Of a stretch of 29,211 nucleotides of DNA, positions 21,426 to 29,211 are shown piece after piece. The stretch covers positions 1-29,211 of the forward strand of contig JADGJH010000123.1 of assembly GCA_027596945.1 (NCBI GenBank), written 5' to 3'. A program made the position numbers and the translations under genes. Positions within the stretch are counted from its first letter, which is position 1. Every line of letters starts with the position of its first letter. The notes under the pieces were generated by a model. That model was not told the DNA's origin. It saw only the letters and a program-made list of their open reading frames with translations, and did no database searches. This stretch comes from Physocladia obscura (lineage: Eukaryota; Chytridiomycota; Chytridiomycetes; Chytridiales; Chytriomycetaceae).

Positions 21426-23358
21426 CACAAACTCGAACAAAGCGAAAGGAAAAGCGAAAGTTCGCTTTGTCGACACCGCTAACAAACAACAAGATTCTCG
21501 TGTCACTCATAAAAAACCAAATGCAAAGCCACAACCGACACAGCGTCAAATCGCAGTGAAAACCTCGCTCTACAAGAAGAAGGACTGGGATGACAAAGTA
21601 TTCGCTATTATGGAAGAACATTTATTTGAGGGGTGCATCGAGGCCCAGAATTTCCGCCGCATCATTGTAATAAAACGAAAAATAATTCAGAATCACACCC
21701 CTTATTTGCTGATTTAAACTCGTTCAGGTGCGATATCTCGAACCCAAGCATTACGAAGCCGTTATGCAAGAACGGGCGGCTAACAGAATATGTGCTTATG
21801 CAATCTGTGCAAATCCACTGATGGTTTGGCTTCTCCACAATCAAATCATATGACGTAACTTTCTTGTTTCCCTCTCTGGCAGGAAATCAAAGGCACTTAC
21901 AGAATATCTTCTACTCAGAAAAAAGTATTTGATATCTCACCCATGAAAAACTTCTGCTCCAAAGAGTGTATGGCCGCATCGAATTTCTTGGCTGAGCAAA
22001 TTCCATTGGATCCTGCTTATTTACGACCGTCTTCGAATCTTTCTGATCATGAACTGGACGAAACAAATACTATTGAACTTATTGATGCTGCGGGCTTAGT
22101 CGCAATGTTCGGGCCATCGCTTCTTTGGTTACCTTTTGATATTTATTCGTAAATTTTTTTTAGACGAAACAAATCATTCACAACTACATCATACAATGAG
22201 TCGGCACAGTCAGTATACATCAAATCTTTACTCGCACAAACTCCAAAACCGCCTCCGTTACCTAAGTCTGTTGCGACGAATACGATCTTCAATCCTGATG
22301 CTCTTGTGATCAAAGAGTCTTCAAATGCTTCCCCTGAAGATTCGACAAAAATGGAATCAATGCTGCAATCTTTGAGTCTTTCTGGTGCAGAGACTGCAGA
22401 AATGTTGGAAGGTTTTCGCGTTTTTCCTGCTACTAGCCGCAAAAAAAAGAATGTCGTCGCAACAACCGATATTTTGTTTGAGTATACAGAACGAAGAAAC
22501 AACGCGAAATCAAAAAAATATATACCCAAGCCATCAATTACTCATGAATTTGCGGGACCGAAAATAACGAATTCTGACTTGACATCGATTGACATTGATA
22601 TTCCAGTAACTCTGGAAATTCCATCAGCTGAGATTTTTGCTGCAGCAGCAAGAGAGGCTGCAGAAATAAATCCACGAGTTTCTCTGAATACCGAATTGAA
22701 TGTAGCGAGAAAGGCCGTTACAAGTCCAGAAGTTCCAACAACACGCATAAAAACTCCAAAACCGACAAATTTTGAAGAATCTGATTTGGAAGACAGTCCA
22801 TCTTGGCCTCTTCCGTCCACAAAATCGATTGCGAAAGCTGCTGCTGCAGTATCCACTCTTTCCCTTTTCGGCCGCATATGGAACTCACTCATGACTATCG
22901 TTACCAGCGAAACTGTCAAATACGTTAAGCATGGACCTGAAACTATTGACATGGACACATTCATGAATCAACTGCTTGAAGGAGGCATCGCTGATTTGGA
23001 TGCACTTTTGACACGAGGCCGCATTTTCAGCGAAAAAATTATCAAATGCGCAACAGGCCTTTGTCGACGGCATTCAATCAAAACACCACTCCAAAAAGAT
23101 CTGGTGGAGTTTTTAGGAACACTATATATTCGTGAATCTGGAGTTATGCTGCACCCGTTAGAAGAAAAGATATTGAGCATTGTTTTCATCAAGGTTGTTG
23201 CTGATGCAATGGTACTTTCAAGTCGTATGGAATCCCCAGGATTTTTAAGGGATGAAGTTTGCTCAAAACTTGTTGTGGAGCAGGTGGTAATGCTTGAAAC
23301 TGGTGGTGCTATGAGTGCAGCAGAGATTGGAGCACTAGCTCGAGGTGTTTTTGTTTGA
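21418..23358 (+). CDS. RPAP2: RPAP2/Rtr1 RNA polymerase II CTD phosphatase / Pol II import factor
   Basis: The Rtr1/RPAP2 family dephosphorylates Ser5 of the Pol II CTD and helps polymerase assembly and import. Exons 21418-21666, 21728-21823, 21883 to about 22098, and about 22201-23358. The Rtr1 zinc domain spans exons 1-3: VRYLEPKHYEAVMQERAANR, then CAYAIC (C-x4-C), KGTYRISSTQKKVFDI, and FCSKEC (C-x3-C). These give the four zinc ligands. The last exon encodes a long, partly low-complexity linker and a helical C-terminal domain (LLTRGRIFSEKIIKCATGL, LHPLEEKILSIVFIKVVADAM). The protein is 572 residues with a 102-bp third intron (22099-22200). A 601-residue version would need a 15-nt intron at 22149-22163. 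This resembles the long animal RPAP2 (about 610) more than the short yeast Rtr1. Confidence 0.88.
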
Positions 23359-25164
23359 ATGAAAGATAAAAGAAGTTAATTTTGCTTGCATTTTCAACAG
23401 CTAATTTCATGAAGTATTCATGTTTTAAATATTATGACTATTTCTTTCTTTGCTCCTCACTTCGTTAAAGCAAATTTGTTGTCACCATATTTTCTTCAGT
23501 TCAAAGTTGATCTTTTTACCAACGAATTTTCACAAATGCCTTCACAAATCATTTACAAATACTTTCACAAATTATCACAAATCAGTTTTGTGAACTCCAA
23601 ATAAAACAAAAAAATGGATTCAAAAAAAGTATCAGCTGGCAGCACACTGCCAAAAGCGCACCAAAACTTTCATGCTCTGTGTATGAGGTTGGCAGAACTG
23701 CAAACTCCAATCAACAAGTAATTTGAGCTTTTTTTAGAACATGTCTCAATCTGATTGACTTTGCTCACAGAACTTCTGGATTTAGTTGACGAGAATTCTT
23801 CTATAAATGGCCAATGTCAGGTGGCTAAGCTCAATAACTGTTGGATTTGGAAACTTGGGGCAGTTTTTTAGTTTGGAACAGTGTTTCTGAGCATTAATAC
23901 AAACAGGCAGGCACCGAGTGTTAAAAAAAGAAGAGAGATCTGGAATGTGCTCCTCATGAAACTTGGTAGCATCTCACTCAAATGACCAATGCTATTACAA
24001 TTATTGGCTGAATGGGGAATGGGATCTGTTGAAAAAGTTTATTGCCGCGTTCTTCTGAGACTTCTATTTAATCAAGTGATTCATAAAATTAATCAATTTC
24101 AGAGTTAGAACAACACAAATATCTCAAATCAAGTCTCATTTCTTCAATGATAATAATAAATAAAATAGAAATTATGAATTGTAATAGTTGTTTTTATTAA
24201 ATAAAAGTAATTTTTTAACATTGCTGTTGCTTCTTTATAAACAACTCAAATTGCAATAACTCTTTTTCTTTCCTCCTTTTCTCTTTCATACCTTTCATAT
24301 GCATCTTCTTTTTCCCTTTCATAATTTTGCTGATGCTCTTCTTGCTCCAATCTCAAAGATTCAAGTCTCTCCTCTTCCTTTGTTCTTTTAGACAATCTTT
24401 TGACTGCAGCATCCAAAGTTTGACACCTCCTCACAAATTGGGTAATTATCTTGATGAGAGAACTGGCTGAAAAACTAAAAGCTGCTTGCAGCTGATTGTA
24501 CATAAGTCTAGCACAGGTTGTGACTGAAGGAGGAGTTGGTGTTGAAATTTGTCATTGCTGATTGCAGATACCATAGGAGAAGAGGGGGAATGCTGTAGAG
24601 AGATCTGAAAAAAAACTACTACTGTACCATCATTGATTTTGTCCTCATCTATTGATTATTCTGATCTGTTGTTAGTTTCAAAGAAAGTTATCCCATTATC
24701 TTCTTCATAAATTCCCTCATTATTGTCATTATCATCAACATCCAATATGTCCATTGTAGCTTTGATTTCACACTGTAGACACTTGACTTGAACCACAGTA
24801 GGTGGGCACTGTGGATTGCCTGTTGGTTTTGGATGATTCTCCAGGCCTTTGAACTTCAAACATATGGACATTTCATCTCAGTGAATCCCATTTTGCTGAG
24901 CACCTAAGCTACAGTCTGCTACAGTGCTGATCTACATGGCAGCATTTTCTGTCTAGGAGTGCTGTGACTTCAAATGGTTTCCACCCAGCTCTGCATCTGC
25001 CACTATGGCCAAGTGCAACACCAGGTCATTTTTGGCTGCTATTCTGACCACTGTGCTTGATGTCTCTGCTTTGCATGCTGTTTGCTGGAGTATTTTTGTT
25101 TCAGGGAACAAATTTGTTTTGCCATTTTTTTTTTTGTCTTAACAAATTTGTTCTAGATTGAGTA
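23359..25164. other. AT-rich desert downstream of RPAP2
   Basis: No confident gene. 23526-23590 holds several close copies of a CACAAAT motif. A 35-codon ATG frame at 23614-23721 ends at a possible GTAATT donor, but no in-phase continuation was found. 24246-24871 on the minus strand holds two open stretches described separately. Two copies of the perfect 12-bp palindrome AACAAATTTGTT (25107-25118, 25141-25152) stand just left of the inverted-repeat element. Confidence 0.5.
24246..24871 (-). pseudogene. Coiled-coil open frames, probably from a transposon
   Basis: The minus-strand frame 24503-24246 encodes a highly charged heptad-like segment (RLSKRTKEEERLESLRLEQ, then YEREKEDAYERYEREKEER) that should form a coiled coil. 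An upstream frame (24871-24656) carries a C-x2-C pair (VKCLQCE) and an acidic stretch with no known domain. The two are separated by stops and do not join into one protein. Myb/SANT-type accessory proteins of DNA transposons often have a charged coiled-coil end, so a transposon origin is my guess, not a family match. Confidence 0.3.
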
Positions 25165-25209
25165 AATCTTTCAAAATAACCAACAACTAAAAAAAACAAC
25201 CAACAACAA
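25165..25209 (+). repeat. Left terminal inverted repeat
   Basis: 45 bp, AT-rich with an AAC/CAA-rich inner part; pairs with 26941-26985 at 40 of 45 positions. Confidence 0.65.
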
Positions 25210-26940
25210 CCATCAATTTTTTCAATAAAAATCAACAACCACTGTTCTGTAACACTGAAAATGTCCAGGTCTTACAGCAGTGCAATGAAGCAATTAGACT
25301 CACACATGCACTCTTTTGAGCCCCAAGAAGCTGAAAACAAGTGGATCTTCAGGGAAATACCTAATTTGGCAGCAAGCAACCACTCTGTCCTGGAATATTT
25401 CTGAATTTTTTGCACTCAGTATGAAATATTGGAAGAGTCAGCCAGAGGAATTTACAAACATATGGCAAAGCATCCAGACCAGTCACATGTAAGCAATATA
25501 TTTTCTGATACAGAAGAACAAGTTTTTATTATTTTTTTACACACAAGCATTCTGTTCCATCATCCAATGGCATGCCCTAATTTCATTGACTTGGATACCA
25601 GATACCATACAAAAGCTCATGGCAACATTGGGTGAACTGTACAGAAGTGGTATGACAGTTTCCTGCTTTTTCACAAAAAAAAAAATTAACCTGAAGCACC
25701 TGAAAGTTATCTCAGAAGCATGCACCAGTTCAGTTACTCTGAAGGAGATCAAATGGTGGGTAGTTGAGTTTGAGCAATGGATTGTTGTGCATTAAATTAC
25801 ACAACAACAAAAGCAATCATGACTCCATGTTGAAGGTAGCATGAATTCAAGCTGTATGGAAGGTGAACTTGATTCTTTATTATCAAAACCTCAGTCAAAC
25901 ACAATAAACAGAGAATCACTATTTCCAACGTTAAGTGGAAGTTATGTGTACATATAAACTGTAGTACTTTGTGTGATAAGGAAAATGGTTGAAAAGAGTG
26001 ATTGGTTTTTTTATTTTGTGTTTGTGAAAATTTTGGACCATGGAAGAGAAAGAATAAAGAAGAGAATCTGACTGGAAAAATCCTTATTTCATACAATTGT
26101 GACATATATTGCAACACTCCATCCATTGAGTGCCCAAATGAGCTTTGCAGTGAACAGGGTCTGTTTGCAAGCTTCATTTTATTTGTGACAGCCAACATGA
26201 AAAACAAGATTTGTTGTCTTTACCAGCAAATGCACAATTTTGTGATTAATTCCCTTGGTAAACTTCATGAGGAGCTAATTCTTATTGCTTTGGAAGTTTG
26301 ATCCTGTATCACATCAAAGATTATCATGTTGTAGTTGTTTGAGCATACGGGGATTCAAAAAAAAAGCAATGACCAATGTCAATGCTCAATCAGCTGGAGT
26401 TCAAACTGCACAAGAGGTTGCCAAAGTCATTCTGGAAATATTTTCTAATTCAAGTGTAGGATTATCTGTGAAAAAAGTATCAGCAAACGCAGACAAGGTC
26501 ACTGATCAAATTTACAATTTTGACAGTGTTCAGCTAGCACAACAGCAGGCCCCAGATTAAAAGAAAAACAAATCTGATGCCATTGCAAAAAGTAGAGATG
26601 ATTAAGTGCATGCAAAATCCATCATGAGAATGCTTGTTTGGTTGAAAAAGTCACAAAGCAATGCAATGGAATCCAGTAAAATACCACAATAACTTGAAAT
26701 AGTTCACTTGTATGGTTTGCAATCTGTTTAAACTATGCCCTCACTGGAAGGCTCATAACAAAAATCAACTAAACATACATCAACAGACTTGTAAACAAAT
26801 TGACTGATATCTCATTAATATCCATTTCTTTTTATATCAAAGAATATGTGCTTTCTGCAATGTTTACTTTGACTAAAAAAATTTTTTTCTTTATTTTTGA
26901 TGCTCAAATGGTTGGTTTCTAATCATGATGGAATGATATT

Positions 26941-26985
26941 TTGTTGTTGATCATTTTTCTTAGTTGTTGGTCATTTTGAAAGATT
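26941..26985 (-). repeat. Right terminal inverted repeat
   Basis: Inverted partner of 25165-25209. Differences from the left copy are transitions only. Confidence 0.65.
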
Positions 26986-27109
26986 CAGAAAAATCGGAAA
27001 ATGCACAAAAATGGCAAATAAGAAAAAAAATAAAATATTTTTTAAAATGACTATTTTCCGGTTGAAAGCACAGTCAATCTTCATAAATTTGCTAATTAAG
27101 CGCAAGCTC

Positions 27110-27680
27110 ACACACGTCGGGAATTTATGCAAGAACTTTCGCAACGCATTGAGCAACGCCATGTTCGCGAGCACGCATATACTGCTGGCGAAGCATCGCG
27201 GCGAGAAACTCGATTAGCAAGAAATCCACACCTCACTTCCGTTCGGTTACAGCACCACGGTGCTCATACTCGACCCCGAATTAATGCGCCGCTGGCTCTG
27301 GCCGCGAATGAAGATTCCCGCTTTCAAATTGGCTGCGAAACTGCGCGCGGCATTGCGGCAGGTGTTGCTTCTCGCAATGGCCCGGAAACACCACCGCCGA
27401 GCTTTCAATAATTGCATAGACGTGCAAGTTTCGCGAGATTTTGGAAATTTTGCATGCGTGTGGCTACGGCGCAAGTCCTGATTGCGCCATATCTGCAGCC
27501 GCCGCCAAATACTCGGCTTGTGTTCAGGACTTATCCCGACGCAGCCGCGTTGCCCGCGAGTTTCAGCTCGTTCTTGGTCGCCTAGAATCTGCTCGAAACG
27601 CGTCTGATCGAAGTGGCCGCGAAGAACGGACAGACGGCCGGCACAAAAGTCTTGTTCACGGATCCGCGCGTCGATATTTT
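27110..27680. other. Isolated GC-rich block with broken coding-like frames
   Basis: About 570 bp of clearly higher GC than the flanking AT-rich DNA, similar in composition to the coding exons of the gene islands. On the plus strand several frames look protein-like over part of the block: STTVLILDPELMRRWLW at about 27260, VLIAPYLQPPPNTRLVFRTY at about 27470-27540, and LLETRLIEVAAKNGQTAGTK, with LFTDPRVD, at about 27590-27680. Stops and frame changes interrupt them. No family was recognised. It may be a displaced, decayed host gene or captured DNA. Confidence 0.35.
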
Positions 27681-27733
27681 ATTATGACTTTATTAATCAT
27701 TAGATTGACTGATCCAATTTTCAATACTACATT

Positions 27734-28075
27734 ATGGATATACATTCAGCTTATATAACAATTTCTGGAGAGGCATTAGAAAATATTATTAAACCACAGT
27801 TAAAAGAAGATTTCATGGCAAATAAACATCATTGGTTGGGAAGAGATAACACACTTGAATATATCAAGTTTGACAGCAGAACACCAGGACTCTTTAAACC
27901 GAAGTATGAAGGAGACTGCATCATTTCTTTAGCAAGTAAGATATATTACTGCTCTGGACAAAAAGATAAGGTCAGTTTGAAAGGTATAAACAAAAAGCAG
28001 AATGAAATTACAAGGGAAATGTATAAAATGGCCCTTCTAAAGGATGGCACCAATTGTTTGAAAATAAAGGAGTAG
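27734..28075 (+). pseudogene. Family-B DNA polymerase, C-terminal fragment (Polinton-like), inactive
   Basis: A 113-codon fragment. The start sits exactly on polymerase motif C, but the motif reads MDIHSAYI, so an Asp of the catalytic D-T-D pair is His. Downstream come KEDFMANKHHWLG, FDSRTPGLFKPKYEGDCII (with its RTPGLFK block), SKIYYCSG and KVSLKGINKKQNEI. This ordered set is typical of the polymerase thumb of Polinton-type elements, where SKTYY and KGxNKKQN recur. Everything N-terminal of motif C is missing. The stop at 28073-28075 follows NCLKIKE. Confidence 0.65.
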
Positions 28076-28235
28076 AGTGAAATATAACCAAATGTGTTCA
28101 TACTCTTAGAAAAGAATAGTATGAAATTATTTAATAAAAAAATTAAGAAGTTGTTATAAAACATTTCCAATTGAATTATCAGAATATAACTAACTAAATA
28201 AACTAAATAAATAATATTTATCATTTTTATACTTG

Positions 28236-28331
28236 ATGGACAAACTAAAAGAGCTTTACTATAAACCCAAAACAGGATTCAATGCCATCCCAAAAACTTT
28301 ACTTGAAATTGAATTACAGCAGTTTGCGTAA
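28236..28331 (+). pseudogene. Start of a Polinton-type integrase, truncated
   Basis: A 31-codon frame beginning MDKLKELYYKPKTGFNAI. The LYYxPKTGF block followed by a short helical stretch is a common N-terminus of integrases in Polintons and related gypsy-like elements. It ends at a TAA after ELQQFA, before any catalytic residue. Too short to prove alone; the polymerase fragment just upstream on the same strand supports it. Confidence 0.45.
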
Positions 28332-28356
28332 AAGTTGTTCAAATAAATATTTCACA

Positions 28357-28422
28357 ACTTGATTTTCAACTTTATTTTTGACTTGATTTTCAACTTGATT
28401 TTCAACTTGAATTTCAACTTCT
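28357..28422 (+). repeat. 12-bp tandem repeat, about five units
   Basis: Unit ACTTGATTTTCA repeated head-to-tail with a few changes; the second unit is the most diverged. A T-run of about 17 and then an A-run of about 13 follow at once (28422-28456). Confidence 0.8.
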
Positions 28423-28499
28423 TTTTTTTTTTTTTTGCCAAAACAAAAAAAAAAAAATTAAAACCAAAACAAAAAAAATCCAAGCATTTCGAACCAGCA

Positions 28500-29211
28500 G
28501 CCAAATTCGTGAATTAATCGTAGATCACAGTGAAGGCAGAAAAACACCAAAACAAATTGCGCAAATGCTTAATCTGCACAGCTGTACAGTAAAACGGGTT
28601 TATTCAATTTATAAACAACACACCACTCTATTTAAACGCATTCATAGATCTGAACCAAGATCAAACCTTGAACGCGCAGATCTGAAAGTCCTGGCTGGAC
28701 TGTTTGAAGAGCCAAATCTCTACTTTGACAAGCTGGCAGCAATAATGTCTCAGCAATTGCAAAAAATATCAGTGTTGGTCAAATTTATTGCGCATTTAAA
28801 AATATGGGAATAGCATGAAAAAAGGTGATAATTGCTGCTGTTTTTTAATCAGAGTTTTTAAACCCTAACACAACTAATTTACATAATATTAAACTGAAAG
28901 TTGTCTGCACAGTTTTTGGAACAATGCGCAATTGCAGAATATGAATTCCAAAAGAAAATTCATGACCAACTTGATCCAGATTGTATTGTTTGGATTCATG
29001 AGACAGGGTTCAATTTGAAAACATTCAATCAGCATTATGGATACAGTCACAAATCAAAACGAGCACAAAAAAATCAGACCGGTGTTCATGGACACACAGT
29101 AACCTTACTTGCAGCAATGAGCCTTGAAGGTATTATAGAAGAATATACAGTTGACAGAACTGTAACAGCAAAAAATTTTTTACACTTTCTGGAGTTTGAG
29201 CTGGTAAATAT
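28500..29211 (+). pseudogene. IS630/Tc1-type transposase relic, cut by window end
   Basis: The first frame reads an N-terminal helix-turn-helix domain: SSQIRELIVDHSEGRKTPKQ, IAQMLNLHSCTVKRVYSIYK. It continues to about 28813 and then breaks. From about 28913 another frame gives the catalytic core start: LDPDCIVWIHETGFNLKTF, HYGYSHKSKRA, and TLLAAMSLEGIIEEYTVD. In this superfamily the block is normally D-E-[ST]-G-F, with the first catalytic Asp. Here that Asp is His, so the copy is inactive even apart from the frame break near 28815-28910. The second Asp and the Glu would lie beyond the window. Confidence 0.75.

Larger units (their letters stand above)
25165..26985. mobile_element. 1.8-kb element bounded by terminal inverted repeats
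   Basis: The left end (from 25165, AATCTTTCAAAATAACCAAC) and the reverse complement of the right end (from 26985, AATCTTTCAAAATGACCAAC) match at 40 of 45 positions, and all five differences are transitions. The interior carries broken plus-strand frames: an ATG frame at 25261 (KWIFREIPNLAASNHSVLEYF, then a stop), IFSDTEEQVFIIFLHTSILF at about 25500, 26002-26301, and 26371-26560 (QTAQEVAKVILEIFSNSS). The FSDTEEQV..FL.....HPMACPNFID pattern resembles a CENP-B-type HTH, which would fit a pogo-like element, but this is weak. No clear target-site duplication is visible. Confidence 0.6.
27700..28331 (+). mobile_element. Polinton/Maverick-like element relic
   Basis: Two adjacent fragments on one strand belong to gene types carried by Polinton/Maverick elements and related adintovirus-like elements: the end of a family-B DNA polymerase and the start of a retrovirus-type integrase. 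Both are truncated, and the space between them is stop-filled. Element ends were not found; a tandem repeat begins 26 bp to the right. Confidence 0.55.

Noticed and set aside
23614..23721. 35-codon ATG frame ending at a GTAATT donor
   Set aside because: The attractive continuation after the AG near 23769 is one base out of phase, and no family is recognised.
27247..27474. Minus-strand Arg/Ser-rich frame in the GC-rich block
   Set aside because: Biased composition typical of an antisense shadow; no start or splice context.
1..29211. CRISPR array, bacterial operon, rRNA or tRNA genes
   Set aside because: No regularly spaced direct repeats, Shine-Dalgarno-led gene chains or recognisable structural RNA motifs were seen. 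A tRNA could still be missed by eye; tRNAscan-SE would settle it.

Overview
The window is nuclear DNA of a eukaryote with many short introns (mostly 43-110 bp, GT-AG). The most likely source is an early-diverging, flagellated (chytrid-type) fungus. Two genes point there. The pyruvate dehydrogenase E2 carries the fungal-style lipoyl motif DKAQMDFE and the segment [13 protein letters not shown] gene at its left reconstructs as TPGS1, a tubulin polyglutamylase subunit tied to cilia and flagella. A unicellular holozoan cannot be fully excluded, because a cortactin-like N-terminus is also present. No bacterial operon, CRISPR array, rRNA or tRNA was recognised.

Layout. 1-2712 is AT-rich with no gene recognised. 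2713-14541 is a dense gene island: TPGS1 (-), PDH E2 (-), kynureninase (+), SPT5 (+), EMC10 (-) and an unidentified multi-exon gene (-). 14560-19020 is an AT-rich repeat-like desert holding a decayed pogo/Tigger-like transposase and other debris. 19030-23358 is a second compact island: a short cortactin-like gene (+), the rRNA-processing WD-repeat protein BING4/Utp7/WDR46 (-) and the RNA polymerase II CTD phosphatase RPAP2/Rtr1 (+). 23360-29211 is a second desert with a 1.8-kb element bounded by terminal inverted repeats, an isolated GC-rich block, a Polinton/Maverick-like relic (DNA polymerase B end plus integrase start), a 12-bp tandem repeat, and an IS630/Tc1-type transposase relic running off the right end.

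The genes are unrelated housekeeping functions: mitochondrial acetyl-CoA formation, tryptophan/NAD metabolism, transcription elongation and Pol II handling, ER membrane-protein insertion, ribosome biogenesis, and axonemal tubulin modification. They are packed tail-to-tail (16 and 108 bp apart) or head-to-head. Exon-intron models were built by hand from reading-frame continuity, GT/AG ends and remembered family patterns. Most join in phase. Three junctions stay open: the 5' end of BING4, exon 3/4 of RPAP2, and exon 1/2 of the unidentified gene. No database search was possible.
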